Source of the DNA: Microvirga terrae
Lineage (GTDB): Bacteria; Pseudomonadota; Alphaproteobacteria; Rhizobiales; Beijerinckiaceae
Direction: 5' to 3'
Assembly: GCF_013307435.2 (NCBI RefSeq)
Contig: NZ_CP102845.1
Location: forward strand, 2,117,001-2,181,000
DNA: 64,000 bases
This document shows, piece after piece, positions 52,209-61,683 of this stretch. Position numbers and translations under genes: made by a program. Below the pieces are notes generated by a model. The model was not told the DNA's origin and made no database searches. It saw nothing but the letters and a program-made list of their open reading frames with translations. Positions within the stretch are counted from its first letter, which is position 1. Every line of letters begins with the position of its first letter.

Positions 52209-54725
52209 TTACAGCCATAGGACCTTGCGGCGGAGCGCAAGATCGTCTCGCAAATCCTTCGATGGACCTGTATGGATCACCCGCCCACGCTCAAGGGCGA
52301 CCGTCCGGTCGGACAGGGCGAGTGCGAGGTCCAGGTGATGGTCGACAATGATGATCGAAACTTCATGGCGGAGCTTGTCGAAACTCTCGAAAAGTTGCTC
52401 GATGATGGTCGGAGCAAGCCCTTCGAAGGGCTCGTCCAGGAGCAGCACCTTCACGTTCCCCGAGAGGGCGCGTGCGACCGCCACCATCTGCTGCTCGCCG
52501 CCGGAGAGAAAATCCGCCGGGGTTTCGAGCCTCTCACGGATGCGCGGGAAGTACTCGAAGATCCTGTCCAGATCCCACCGGACGCCATGGCCTGTCTCGC
52601 GCTTGAGCCGCCCGAGCTCAAGATTCTGAGCCACAGTCATTCCGGCAAAGAGGCCGCGCCCCTGCGGCACATAGCCAATTCCCAGACGCGCGATCTCAGA
52701 AGACGGACGGCCGGCGATCTCTTGGCCATCAAGCCTGATCGAGCCTGAACCGGGCGGTGCAATGCCGATGAGCGTTTTGAGCAGGGTCGACTTGCCGGCG
52801 CCGTTGCGGCCCAACAGAGCCAAGATCTCATGTTGGTGCACGTCGAGGGACACGTCCGTCAGGACATGGCTCTTGCCGTAGAACGTGTTGACCTTCTCTA
52901 CGGCGAGCAGGGTCGCCTCTTCGACGGCGCTCTGCCGAGGCTTCGCCGCGATGGTCGCCGCGCCGGAGCCTATGTAGATTTCTTGGACTTTCGGGCTGGA
53001 GCGGGCATCCTCCACCGTCCCGTCAACCAGCACCTGACCCGCATTCATCACCGTAACGGCATCGGCGATCTGGAACACGCGATCGATGTCGTGCTCGACG
53101 AGCAGCATCGGAATGTCCGTGGAAATCCGCTTGATGATGTCGCCTATGCGCTGGCGCTCAGCGGCGGCTAGACCGGCGAGCGGCTCGTCAAGCAGCAGCA
53201 CCCTCGGTTTCGTGGCAAGCGCCAGGCCCATGTCTAGGAGGCGCTGCCCGCCATAAGAGAGGGCGCCCGCCTCGGCCTTCTCGATGCCGGCAACTCCGAG
53301 ATAGCGGATGACCGCTGAGGTCTCGGCTTCGATCTGCTTGATTGATCGCGCGGCCACCCACGGATTGAAACGCTGCGGGTGGCGGGCCTGTACGGCTAGG
53401 CGGACATTCTCTTCGACGGTCAGGGCCGGGAAGAGGCTCGTGATCTGGAACGAGCGTCCGAGGCCATCGTGCGTGATCGCTTCAGGGGAAAGTCCGGCGA
53501 TGGACCGGCCTTGGAGGAGGACGTCGCCTTCGTCAGGCGTGTAGTACCCGGAAATCAGATTGAAGGCTGTTGTCTTTCCGGCGCCATTGGGCCCGATCAG
53601 GGCATGGAGGCTGCGGTTGCGCACGGCGATGTTGACCGACTGGACGGCCTTGAGCGCACCAAAGCTCTTTGTAATGCCGCGAGCTTCGAGAATGACGCCC
53701 TCCACATGACTGGCCGGCCTGAGAAACGGGGGCAGCGGCTCGTCGGTCAGGGTGCGGCCTGCCATAGCGGCTTCTTCCCTAACCTTGGCCCGGAACGGAG
53801 CTTTTATCCGTTGTGTGACTCCCACCAGCCCCGTCGGCGAGAGAACGATGAACCCGACGAAGAGGATACCAAAATAGAGCAGCCAGTGCGGGGTCCAGAT
53901 CGACAGGAACTCGCGGAACAGAATGTAGAAGAGCGCTCCCAGGGCTGGCCCGAGAAAACTGCGCATTCCTCCGATCACCACCATCGCGATCAACTCACCT
54001 GAGAATGCAACCGAGAGGGGCTCGGCCGAGGCGAAGCGATGGTTGAAGACCGAAAGGATACCTGCAATCCCCACTACCGTGGCGGACAAAACGAATCCGA
54101 GAAGTTTGTAGCGATTGGTCGGATAGCCGAGAAAGCGGGCGCGTTGCTCATTCTCCCGGATCGCCACCAGCACGCTTCCTGCGGGCGAGCTGTGGAAGCG
54201 CAGCAGGGCAAAGCAGACGGCAAATGCCACAGCCGCCACGAACCAGTAGTAGGTCCAGTCCGAACTCAGATCGAGGCCAATCGCGCGGGTGCGGACGACA
54301 CCGCCGAGCCCGCTTTCTCCACCTGTCAACGCGGTCCAGCGGTAAGCGACTGCAAAGAGCATTGCCGCCAATGCCAGCGTGAGCAGGGAGAAGTAGACGC
54401 CCCGGCGCCGCAGGATGAGCGCACCAAGGAGAGACGACGCTCCAGCGATGAAGACGATGGCGAAGAGAGCCGGAAGAACGATGCCCTCCGGAAACCAGTG
54501 GAGCTGGCTCAAGGCCGCCGCGTAAGCCCCAAGCCCGAACCAGACGCCGTGTCCGAAGGAGACGAGACCGGTGTAGCCGACCAGAACGTTCAGGCCGAGG
54601 CAGGCGATGGCGAATACGACCACGTCGATCGACGAGCGAAGCGGCAGGCCGATGGGGTCGAGGATGAAAGGCAGCAGAATGAGCGCTGCCGCTGCGATGA
54701 GGAGGGGCCAGTAATTCGTACGCAT
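52209..54725 (-). CDS. Fused LivM permease - LivG ATPase - LivF ATPase of a branched-chain-type ABC importer
   Basis: One uninterrupted chain of 838 residues. Residues ~1-305 are a LivM-like permease with about nine membrane helices and GYTGLVSFGHGVWFGLGAY. A ~40-residue linker follows. Then comes a LivG-like ATPase (~345-590): Walker A GPNGAGKT 378-385, signature LSYGGQ 489-494, Walker B LLLDEP. A LivF-like ATPase is last (~605-838): Walker A GRNGAGKS 639-646, signature LSGGEQQ, Walker B LLLDEPFEGL. LivM-LivG fusions are known, but a three-domain fusion is less usual. The first signature has Gly-Gly where Gly-Glu is common. It lies four bases downstream of livH. Confidence 0.95.
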   Translation of the reverse strand: MRTNYWPLLIAAAALILLPFILDPIGLPLRSSIDVVVFAIACLGLNVLVGYTGLVSFGHGVWFGLGAYAAALSQLHWFPEGIVLPALFAIVFIAGASSLLGALILRRRGVYFSLLTLALAAMLFAVAYRWTALTGGESGLGGVVRTRAIGLDLSSDWTYYWFVAAVAFAVCFALLRFHSSPAGSVLVAIRENEQRARFLGYPTNRYKLLGFVLSATVVGIAGILSVFNHRFASAEPLSVAFSGELIAMVVIGGMRSFLGPALGALFYILFREFLSIWTPHWLLYFGILFVGFIVLSPTGLVGVTQRIKAPFRAKVREEAAMAGRTLTDEPLPPFLRPASHVEGVILEARGITKSFGALKAVQSVNIAVRNRSLHALIGPNGAGKTTAFNLISGYYTPDEGDVLLQGRSIAGLSPEAITHDGLGRSFQITSLFPALTVEENVRLAVQARHPQRFNPWVAARSIKQIEAETSAVIRYLGVAGIEKAEAGALSYGGQRLLDMGLALATKPRVLLLDEPLAGLAAAERQRIGDIIKRISTDIPMLLVEHDIDRVFQIADAVTVMNAGQVLVDGTVEDARSSPKVQEIYIGSGAATIAAKPRQSAVEEATLLAVEKVNTFYGKSHVLTDVSLDVHQHEILALLGRNGAGKSTLLKTLIGIAPPGSGSIRLDGQEIAGRPSSEIARLGIGYVPQGRGLFAGMTVAQNLELGRLKRETGHGVRWDLDRIFEYFPRIRERLETPADFLSGGEQQMVAVARALSGNVKVLLLDEPFEGLAPTIIEQLFESFDKLRHEVSIIIVDHHLDLALALSDRTVALERGRVIHTGPSKDLRDDLALRRKVLWL

Positions 54726-54729
54726 CGAT

Positions 54730-55605
54730 CTACTCGAATTTCTGGATGCGTTCGCCGAGCAGCCCCCGCGGCCGCAAAAGCAGCACGAGAGCCATCAGTA
54801 GGTACATCGAGGCTTCACCGGCGGGTGGGAAAAAGTAGATCGTGAGGCCGCGCACTACGCCTACGAGTGCAGCGGCGGCGATCACGCCCCAAAATGACCC
54901 TAGCCCACCGATGACCACCACCACGAAGGCGGCTGTTAGAATCTCCGCTCCCATAGCGGGGTGCACTCCCGATATTGGTGCCAGCAGGACCCCGGCGAGA
55001 CCTGCGAGTCCGATGCCGAGCGCGGCGACGGCTGTCATGTACGGCTGAAGTGAGATGCCGAGCGCGCCCACCATATCCGGGTTTTGCACTCCGGCCCGAA
55101 CCACACGGCCAAAGGCAGTGCGATAAACCAGGAACCAGGTCGCGATGACAGCGGCGAGGGCTACCCCGAAGATGATCAGGCGGTAGCGCGGATAGATGAA
55201 GCTGCCGAGGAAGACCTGTCCCCGGAGAGCCGTCGGGATGGAAAAGGGCAGGGGAGCCGCCCCGAAAATGATCCGCAGGCTCTGCTCGATGATCATGGCA
55301 AGCCCAAAAGTCAAAAGCAGGCTGAGAATGGGATCCGCGCGGTAGAACCTTCGAAAGAGCAGGCGCTCGATGACGACGCCCAAGAGCGCGACGAGCAAGG
55401 GAGATGCAACGAATGCGCCGGCAAAGCCAATCCAGGATGTCAGCGTGACGGCAAGATAGGCACCGACCGCATAGAACGCGCCGTGGGAAAGATTCACGAT
55501 TCCGCCCAGCGAGAAGATCAGCGACAGGCCGAGGGCGATCAGCAGATAGTAAGCACCCACCAAAAGGCCATTCAGCACCTGCTCAAGAAGAAAGACGAAC
55601 GCCAC
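54730..55605 (-). CDS. livH: Branched-chain amino acid-type ABC importer permease LivH
   Basis: A protein of 291 residues with about eight membrane helices. LivH signatures are GLLVGAYYLLIALGLSLIFS, GIVNLSHGAFYAVGAYL and VVIGGLGSFWGVIAAAALVG. The start is GTG 55605: GGGAG lies six bases upstream, while the alternative TTG 55623 has no ribosome-binding site. It pairs with the fused LivM-LivG-LivF chain to form the channel. The ligand is set by the upstream binding protein. Confidence 0.94.
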   Translation of the reverse strand: MAFVFLLEQVLNGLLVGAYYLLIALGLSLIFSLGGIVNLSHGAFYAVGAYLAVTLTSWIGFAGAFVASPLLVALLGVVIERLLFRRFYRADPILSLLLTFGLAMIIEQSLRIIFGAAPLPFSIPTALRGQVFLGSFIYPRYRLIIFGVALAAVIATWFLVYRTAFGRVVRAGVQNPDMVGALGISLQPYMTAVAALGIGLAGLAGVLLAPISGVHPAMGAEILTAAFVVVVIGGLGSFWGVIAAAALVGVVRGLTIYFFPPAGEASMYLLMALVLLLRPRGLLGERIQKFE

Positions 55606-55734
55606 GCGAGACTCCCTTTCCAATCATTGGAGGCGTCCTCCCGCGAGGAGCCGGAACTGAGGGGAAACAGAATGTCGTGCTTTCTGGCGGCCGGATCGGC
55701 GGTCAACCATCCGGCCTGACCAATGATTGAGGCG

Positions 55735-56985
55735 TCACGCCTGCATCTTGCAGGTTCCGTCCTTCGGGGGTGCCAGAACCTCAAGATCCTGGTTGGGACC
55801 AGGGACGGAGCCCAGCGGGTCATAGATATCCCACTGGTCCTTCATCTTGTCCGAATCCTTCGCACGAACGGCATACATCTCCTGGACCATCTGGTTGTCG
55901 TAGGCCCGGAAATAGCCTTCGCGGCCCTTCAGAATGTCAAACTTCGCGCCTTTTCGCAGGTGCTCGGCGAGCTTTTGCGGGTCGGCCGTTTTCATCTCGG
56001 TAAAGGACTGCGCGACGATCTTGAGGGAGTTGTAGTCGCCCCAGCACTGGTTCTCAGGCAGTTTGCCGTATTTCTTGGTGAAGGCCTCAACGAACTTCTT
56101 CGACGATTGCGTATCGACCATGTGGTGCCAAATCAGCGGCCAGATGCCAGAGAAATTCCCCTTGCCGGCGCCCCAGGCCACGGCCGTGTCGAAGCCGAAG
56201 CCGGTGATCGGGAACTGGAGACCGTACTCGGCATACTGCTTGATGAAGTTTGTGATCTGATTGCCGGCAAGATTCGAGGCGACGATATCCGGCTGGGCCT
56301 GCCGGATCTTGAGGAGGTAGGGGCTGAAGTCGGTCGCGTCGGTGGGGACGAGTTCCTCGCCGATGAATTCGCCGCCGTTCTCCGTCACGAATTTCTTGGC
56401 GACCCGGAAGAGATCGTGGCCGAAGGCATAATCCGCCGTGAGGGAGTACCACTTCTTGCCCTTGATCATGTTCTCGGTCTTCAGGTACGTGCCGACTGCC
56501 GTGACCATCATCGAGTTGGCAGCCTCGATGTGGAACATGAAAGGATTGCAGCTCGCTCCGCGCAGGGCGTCGGAATTGGCGCCGGTGTTGATGAACACCG
56601 TCTTGGTCCTGTTGGCCACCTGACCAATGGCCAGAGCCGAGGCGGAAGAGATTTCTCCGATGATCATCGCGACCTTGTCGCGCTCGATCAGGCGCTCGGC
56701 TTTGGCAGAGGCCGTCTGCGGGTTCACCGAATCCTCGATCACGAGCTCGACCTTGCGGCCGAGGACGCCACCGGCGGCGTTGATTTCCTCTGCGGCGAGC
56801 TTGACGCCCATCTGGGCGAACTCGCCGAGCGGTCCCAGGAAACCGGTTACAGGCGTGAGGTGCCCGATCCTGATCACGTCAGATTGCGCCTTTACGATTG
56901 CAGGCATCCCGAGGCCTGCAAGCGCAGTCGCGCCGGCCGCTCCCTTCAGGAGCATACGACGGGTCAAGTCATCAGAATGTGCCAT
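55735..56985 (-). CDS. livK: Branched-chain-type ABC importer substrate-binding protein LivK-like
   Basis: A protein of 416 residues. The N-terminus MAHSDDLTRRMLLKGAAGAT has a twin-arginine-like RRMLLKG signal and a cleavage site near IVKAQ. The type I periplasmic binding fold includes IRIGHLTPVTGFLGPLGEFA, AAEEINAAGGVLGRKVELV and IGEISSASALAIGQVA. AGGAAGG precedes ATG 56985; the longer open frame upstream overlaps the divergent GntR gene. Despite the name the family also binds aromatic acids, amides and urea, so the ligand may be the acid degraded by this locus. Confidence 0.93.
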   Translation of the reverse strand: MAHSDDLTRRMLLKGAAGATALAGLGMPAIVKAQSDVIRIGHLTPVTGFLGPLGEFAQMGVKLAAEEINAAGGVLGRKVELVIEDSVNPQTASAKAERLIERDKVAMIIGEISSASALAIGQVANRTKTVFINTGANSDALRGASCNPFMFHIEAANSMMVTAVGTYLKTENMIKGKKWYSLTADYAFGHDLFRVAKKFVTENGGEFIGEELVPTDATDFSPYLLKIRQAQPDIVASNLAGNQITNFIKQYAEYGLQFPITGFGFDTAVAWGAGKGNFSGIWPLIWHHMVDTQSSKKFVEAFTKKYGKLPENQCWGDYNSLKIVAQSFTEMKTADPQKLAEHLRKGAKFDILKGREGYFRAYDNQMVQEMYAVRAKDSDKMKDQWDIYDPLGSVPGPNQDLEVLAPPKDGTCKMQA

Positions 56986-57058
56986 GGCCGTTTCCTTCCT
57001 CCCATGATGCTGTCGCGTCACTTGCCGTGATCCGTGATCACAGTTAGACTGTCGGAAA

Positions 57059-57784
57059 ATGAGCAACTTGTCGAGCCCCCGCCCCACCAAGACGCCATCG
57101 GCCATCGCCCAGATCGGCCGGCTGGAACGTGTTACCCTCGGCGAACGCGTCCATACCGAGCTACGTGAGCTGCTGATGAGCGGTGAGCTCGCCCCCGGGC
57201 AGAAGATGTCCCTGCGTAGCGTCGCCGAGACTCTCGGCGTCTCGATGATGCCGGTGCGGGAGGCAGTCTCGCGGCTTGTCGCCGACCAATCCCTGGAGGT
57301 GCTGCCGAACCGTGCGGTGCGCGTGCCGCTGATGAACCTTGCACGTTTCCGGGAACTGACGATCGTGAGACTCGCGGTCGAGGGCTTCGCGGCGGAGCAG
57401 GCAGCCAGAAGCCGTGCGGAATCCGACCTCGCCGCCATGCGGCAGTTCGAAGAGGCGTTCCTCGCTGAGGCCCGAAGCTCCGAACCTCATGCAGATCGGG
57501 CCGTCCGGGCCAATAAGGAGCTCCACTTCGCCGTCTACGAGGCGACCCGTCTGCCGACCCTGGTGGGGATCATCGAGGGGCTCTGGCTAAAAATCGGGCC
57601 AATTCTGAATTTCGACCTCAAGGCCTCGCCCGAACGGTTGCGAACGGGCGGCGCAACCGGACATCACCGTCGTCTCGTCGCTGCGGTGAAGGCTGGTGAC
57701 GGAGCCGCCGCACGCCAGGCGCTCGTCGACGACATCGAAGGCGCGGCCTGTTTCATCGAGAGCACTGGACGTCTGCTGGAGTAG
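57059..57784 (+). CDS. GntR-family regulator (FadR/FCD subgroup)
   Basis: A protein of 241 residues. The N-terminal winged helix is LGERVHTELRELLMSGELAP then GQKMSLRSVAETLGVSMMPVREAVSRL. A helical FCD ligand domain follows, with metal-type residues in NKELHFAVYEAT and GHHRRLVAAVKAGDG. It is divergent from livK across a 73-base spacer, the usual place for control of a catabolic operon by its substrate. The two SDR genes follow it. Confidence 0.94.
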   Translation: MSNLSSPRPTKTPSAIAQIGRLERVTLGERVHTELRELLMSGELAPGQKMSLRSVAETLGVSMMPVREAVSRLVADQSLEVLPNRAVRVPLMNLARFRELTIVRLAVEGFAAEQAARSRAESDLAAMRQFEEAFLAEARSSEPHADRAVRANKELHFAVYEATRLPTLVGIIEGLWLKIGPILNFDLKASPERLRTGGATGHHRRLVAAVKAGDGAAARQALVDDIEGAACFIESTGRLLE

Positions 57785-57851
57785 GCCGGCGCCCCAGCCC
57801 TCGAACATCACAGGACGATCGGGCGCCGAGTGCTGGGGGCCCGCTTCAGGG

Positions 57852-58643
57852 ATGGAGACGACGAAGATGGACCTCAACATCGCCGGATTTCGTGTGCTGG
57901 TGACGGCTGGCGCTGCTGGCATCGGCCTTGAGATTGCCCGTGCCTTCCACCGCGAGGGTGCGCGCGTGCATATCTGCGACGTGGACCGCGCCGCTCTCCG
58001 GGAGGCGACCGCGAGTGATCCTGACCTGACATCCTCCTATGGCGATGTGGCTGATCGTGCTGATGTCGCCCGGGTTTTCGAGGAGACGCTGGGAGTTCTC
58101 GGGGGACTGGATGTCCTCGTCAACAATGCTGGTATCGCGGGGCCGACCGCGCGGGTTGAGGAGATCAACCCGGAGGATTGGGATCGCTGTCTTGAGGTCT
58201 GCATTACCGGGCAGTTCAACTGCACGCGTCTTGCCGTGCCCTACCTGAGGCAAAGCCAGAACGCCTCGATCGTGAACTTGTCCTCCGCCGCAGGCCGTTT
58301 CGGCTTTCCCCTGCGCTCCCCGTACGCTGCTGCCAAATGGGCCGTGATCGGGTTTACGAAATCGCTGTCACGGGAACTCGGTGAGGATGGCATCCGCGTG
58401 AACGCGATCCTGCCCGGCGTCGTCGCCGGCGACCGCCAGCGCCGTGTGCTCGAAGCCAAAGCCCAGCAACTTGGCGTATCGTTCGATGAGATTGAGCGCC
58501 GGGCGCTCGCGAGCACGTCTCTGAAGGAATACGTGACGGCGCAGCAGCTTGCCGATCAGATCGTCTTCCTATGCTCGCCGCTCGGACGCACAATCTCGGG
58601 GCAGGCGATTGCCGTCGACGCCGATCTCCAAGCCCTTTCCTGA
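57852..58643 (+). CDS. Short-chain dehydrogenase/reductase
   Basis: A protein of 263 residues (METTKMDLNIAGFRVLVTAG). The cofactor loop is TAGAAGIGLEIA, Asp after strand 2 (ICDVD) suggests NAD, and NNAG, Ser in VNLSSAAGRF and YAAAK are present. ILPGVVAGDRQRRV is typical of the branch that follows this layout in sugar-acid and hydroxy-acid pathways. ATG 57867 is a possible start. It is 67 bases after gntR and 59 bases before the second SDR in the same direction. Confidence 0.9.
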   Translation: METTKMDLNIAGFRVLVTAGAAGIGLEIARAFHREGARVHICDVDRAALREATASDPDLTSSYGDVADRADVARVFEETLGVLGGLDVLVNNAGIAGPTARVEEINPEDWDRCLEVCITGQFNCTRLAVPYLRQSQNASIVNLSSAAGRFGFPLRSPYAAAKWAVIGFTKSLSRELGEDGIRVNAILPGVVAGDRQRRVLEAKAQQLGVSFDEIERRALASTSLKEYVTAQQLADQIVFLCSPLGRTISGQAIAVDADLQALS

Positions 58644-58702
58644 GGAGTGATGAACAGCGCTGTCTACTGCCTTCCTTCCAAACTCATTCTGGAGTTCCAG
58701 CC

Positions 58703-59491
58703 ATGACCTCTCCCGAGGCCTACCCCACCATTCCCGATCTTGCCGGCAAGGTCATCCTCATCACCGGCGCCAGCACCGGGATCGGAGCCGCGGCCGCAGT
58801 CGCATTCGGGCACAACAAGGCGCGTGTGGCAATCCATTACAACACCAGCAAGAACCCGGCGCGGCAAGTAGCCGAGGAAGTAAGAGCGGCCGGCGGGGAG
58901 GCGTTCCTGATCCAAGCGGACGTGACCGAGCCTGAGGCGGCGGCGCGGGTCGTGGCCGGGGCTGTTGAGCATTTCGATCGCCTTGATGTACTCGTCAACA
59001 ACGCCGGCGGCCTCGTCAAGCGGACGCCAATCAAGGATTACACGGACGAGTATGTCGATGCCGTGCTTGCCCTGAATGTGGATCAGGTCGTGCGCTTCGT
59101 CCGTGAGGGCATTTCGCATATGCGGGCGCAGGGCGGCGGTTCCATCATCAATGTGTCGTCGATCGCCGCGCGCCACGGCGGCGGGCCGGGATCGGTCATC
59201 TATGCCGCAGCCAAGGGCTTCATCTCGGTGGCCACGCGGGGCTGGGCCAAGGAACTGGTCAAGGACGGCATCCGGGTCAACGCGGTTTCGCCCGGCGTCA
59301 TCATGACTCCGTTCCACGAACGCTATTCGACCCCGGAGCAGCTTACCGCCATGCAGGCCACCATTCCCATGGATCGCCTCGGCACGCCGGACGATTGCGT
59401 CGGCGCCTTTCTCTATCTCGCTTCCGACAAGCTCAGCGGCTACGTCACGGGGCAGGTGATGGAGGTGAATGGAGGCCAGTACATGCCGTAG
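58703..59491 (+). CDS. Short-chain dehydrogenase/reductase
   Basis: A protein of 262 residues starting MTSPEAYPTIPDLAGKVILI. SDR motifs are TGASTGIGAAAA, VNNAGGL, Ser in INVSSIAAR and Tyr-Lys in VIYAAAKGF. The strand-2 end HYNTSKNPA favours NADP. CTGGAG lies before ATG 58703; the longer open frame upstream overlaps the first SDR. It ends just left of the IS remnant and is the last gene of the rightward catabolic branch. Confidence 0.93.
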   Translation: MTSPEAYPTIPDLAGKVILITGASTGIGAAAAVAFGHNKARVAIHYNTSKNPARQVAEEVRAAGGEAFLIQADVTEPEAAARVVAGAVEHFDRLDVLVNNAGGLVKRTPIKDYTDEYVDAVLALNVDQVVRFVREGISHMRAQGGGSIINVSSIAARHGGGPGSVIYAAAKGFISVATRGWAKELVKDGIRVNAVSPGVIMTPFHERYSTPEQLTAMQATIPMDRLGTPDDCVGAFLYLASDKLSGYVTGQVMEVNGGQYMP

Positions 59492-59526
59492 ACGCGCTTG
59501 GTGTTCGAGAGAGGGTGACAGAAGGA

Positions 59527-60498
59527 TGTTGGTGCATAAGTCCGTCCGGAGTGACGCGCCGGGCCGACAGTGAGGTATAGGAGCGATCCGCCGAAGCTGA
59601 GAGCTGTATGCCTTACAAGGTCAATGAAAAGTGCCGCCACAGGATCCCAAAGGCCTGCTACCGCGTGAAGAATTGGTATTCCTACGATGCGGCGCTACGC
59701 CGGCGGGGCGATCTGAAGGTGTTGGTCACACCCGCCGCCTCGCAATGGCAGGCGCCGCCGACCACAGCAATATTCAGCGATTGCGATTGAGACCAGCTTG
59801 ACGCTGCGGCTGGCGTTTGGCCGGCCGTGGCACCAGACCGAAGGCATGCTGGCCTCGATCATGCGCCTGCTCGGCTTGGAGCTTACGGTTCCCGATCTGG
59901 TGCCGGCGAATGGCAGCGTGAGAAGCGTGGTGGCCAAGGGCGCCGGACCTGGCGCAAGCTCCACCTCGCCGTTGATCCCGATTCCGGTGAGATCCTCGCG
60001 TCGGAACTGACCACAACTGCACACGGCGACGCCTCGCTGGTTGGGCCTTTGCTGGATCAGATCTCGGACCCGATTGCTTCGGTCGCGGCTGATAACGCGT
60101 ACGATGGCGATCCCGTTTACCGCGTCATTGCGCAGCGCGATCCTGCCGCCGCCGTTATCATCCCACCGCGATCAACTGCAGTGCCGAGCGACACGGCCGA
60201 GACGGCGCCCACCCAGCGGGACCAGCATCTCCAGATGATCCAGGAGCGGGGTCGGCGCGGCTGGCAGAAAGCGGTGAACTACGGCCGGCGGTCGTTGAGC
60301 GAGGTGGCGATGATGCGCTACGAGACCCTGATCGGTCGCCGCCTCCACGCCCAGACTCTGCCAACGCAAAAGACTGAGGCCGCGGCCGCTTGCAAGGTTA
60401 TCAACGTCATGACCCACCTTGGCATGCCGGTATCCCAGCGCCTCGCCTGAACCCCAGTGCCAGAGGATGAACGCGGCCCATCTCTGAATTGCGCACCC
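59527..60498. mobile_element. Decayed IS5-type insertion sequence
   Basis: The segment carries a broken IS5-family transposase gene. Possible ends are TGTTGGTGCATAAGTCC (from 59527) and, inverted on the other side, GGGTGCGCAATTCAG ending near 60498, which agree at about 10 of 13 aligned positions. Both ends are approximate. No target duplication is visible. Confidence 0.6.
59608..60450 (+). pseudogene. IS5-family transposase, frameshifted and internally deleted
   Basis: MPYKVNEKCRHRIPKACYRV then NWYSYDAALRRRGDL is the N-terminus. After frameshifts come LTLRLAFGRPWHQTEGMLAS and MRLLGLELTVPD, then in a third frame RTWRKLHLAVDPDSGEILAS, ASVAADNAYDGDPVYRVIAQ, VIIPPRSTA, YGRRSLSEVAMMRYE, ending LAMPVSQ-like. 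About 45-50 residues expected between VPD and the WRKLHLAVD block, including a catalytic Asp, are missing. It cannot make an active transposase. Confidence 0.85.
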
Positions 60499-60499
60499 G

Positions 60500-61398
60500 A
60501 CCGTCCGCGTCATGACCCCGGCCTCTGGAGCGATCGCCAGGAAGTCGACGGCATCCTGACGGGTCAGGTTGGCGACGGACACGATCCGCCGCTCCTCCCA
60601 GAGCAACCTGTAGGGGAACTGCGGGATATCGCTCATGTGGATGCCGCCGCAGACGACGCGGCCGCCCTTCCGCACGGCCCGCAGGGCCAGAGGCACGAGT
60701 TCGCCTGCGGGCGCGAAGATGATCGCGGCGTCGAGGCTCTCCGGGGGCATCTCGTCCGAACCGCCCGCCCAGACGGCGCCGAGCGAGCGGGCGAACTCCT
60801 GGGCGGCGACGTCGCCCGGGCGCGTGAAGGCATGGACGCGCCGTCCCTCCCAGGCGCAGACCTGGGTGATGATGTGAGCCGCCGCCCCGAAGCCGTAGAT
60901 GCCGATCCTCTCGCCGGGACCGGCGGCCACCAGCGAACGCCAGCCGATCAGTCCGGCGCAGAGGAGCGGAGCCTGGGCGACGGGGTCGCCGTCCTCGGGC
61001 AGGCTGAACGCGTAAGCCGCATCGGCGACCGCCAGGGAGGCGAAACCGCCGTCGCGGGTGTAGCCTGTGAACAGCGGCTCGTCGCAGAGGTTCTCTTGGC
61101 CCGCAAGGCAATAGGAGCAATGTCCGCAGGTGTGCCCGAGCCAGGGAATGCCCACGCGCTGCCCCGGCTCGAGAGACGAGACCCCGAAACCGAGCGCCTC
61201 GATCCGTCCGACGATCTCATGGCTGGGGATCAGGGGTAGCCTGGGATGCGGCAGGTCCCCGTCGACCACATGGAGATCGGTCCGGCACACCGCGCAGGCT
61301 TCGACCGCCACGCGGATCTCACCTGGACCGGCTGCGGGCGGCGGCCGTTGCTCCAAGACCAGAGGCGTTCCTATCTCGTGGAGAACCATGGCCTTCAT
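60500..61398 (-). pseudogene. Zinc-dependent alcohol dehydrogenase, 3' end lost to the IS element
   Basis: MKAMVLHEIGTPLVLEQRPP begins a medium-chain dehydrogenase like AdhA. Catalytic zinc Cys is in ACAVCRTDLH, His-Glu in PSHEIVGRIE, structural zinc cysteines are in CGHCSYCLAGQENLC, and the cofactor loop is IYGFGAAAHI. Normal sequence continues to DFLAIAPEAGVMTRTV (near 60500). It then runs into IS sequence instead of the usual last ~30 residues, and the frame wanders on to 60172. The remnant lacks the final strand and helix. It is nine bases downstream of a small gene. Confidence 0.85.
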
Positions 61399-61407
61399 GG
61401 CAGCCCC

Positions 61408-61683
61408 TCAGCGGAACGTGGCGTCCATCCGCTCCCTCAGCGCCTCGATCTCGCGGACATACGGCGCGCGCCGCCTGCAATGGCTCAGCCAGAGGCCGGT
61501 CGTCAGCCGGTCCTTGCGGGCTTCGTCCATCGGCCTGCTCTCGATCACGATCAGATTGCTCGCGTGGGCGACATCGAGGTCGGCCAGGGTTGCGAGCAGC
61601 GACCGAAGACGCGGGAGGATGTCGGGATCAAAGGCCCGATGCTCCTTCCGCTCACCTTGAACATGCGAACGCTCATCACCCAT
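61408..61683 (-). CDS. Small hypothetical protein upstream of the broken alcohol dehydrogenase gene
   Basis: A protein of 91 residues from ATG 61683, with GGAGGG six bases upstream. The sequence is charged and helical (ILPRLRSLLATLADLDVAHA, then PMDEARKDRLTTGLWLSHCR and REIEALRERMDATFR) with no signal peptide or motif I recognise. It ends nine bases before the alcohol dehydrogenase start on the same strand, so the two were an operon. A longer open frame upstream overlaps the divergent FMN-protein gene and looks like shadow. Confidence 0.65.
   Translation of the reverse strand: MGDERSHVQGERKEHRAFDPDILPRLRSLLATLADLDVAHASNLIVIESRPMDEARKDRLTTGLWLSHCRRRAPYVREIEALRERMDATFR

Noticed and set aside
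59608..60450. An intact IS5 transposase.
   Set aside because: At least two frame changes and a deletion of about 45-50 residues are visible.
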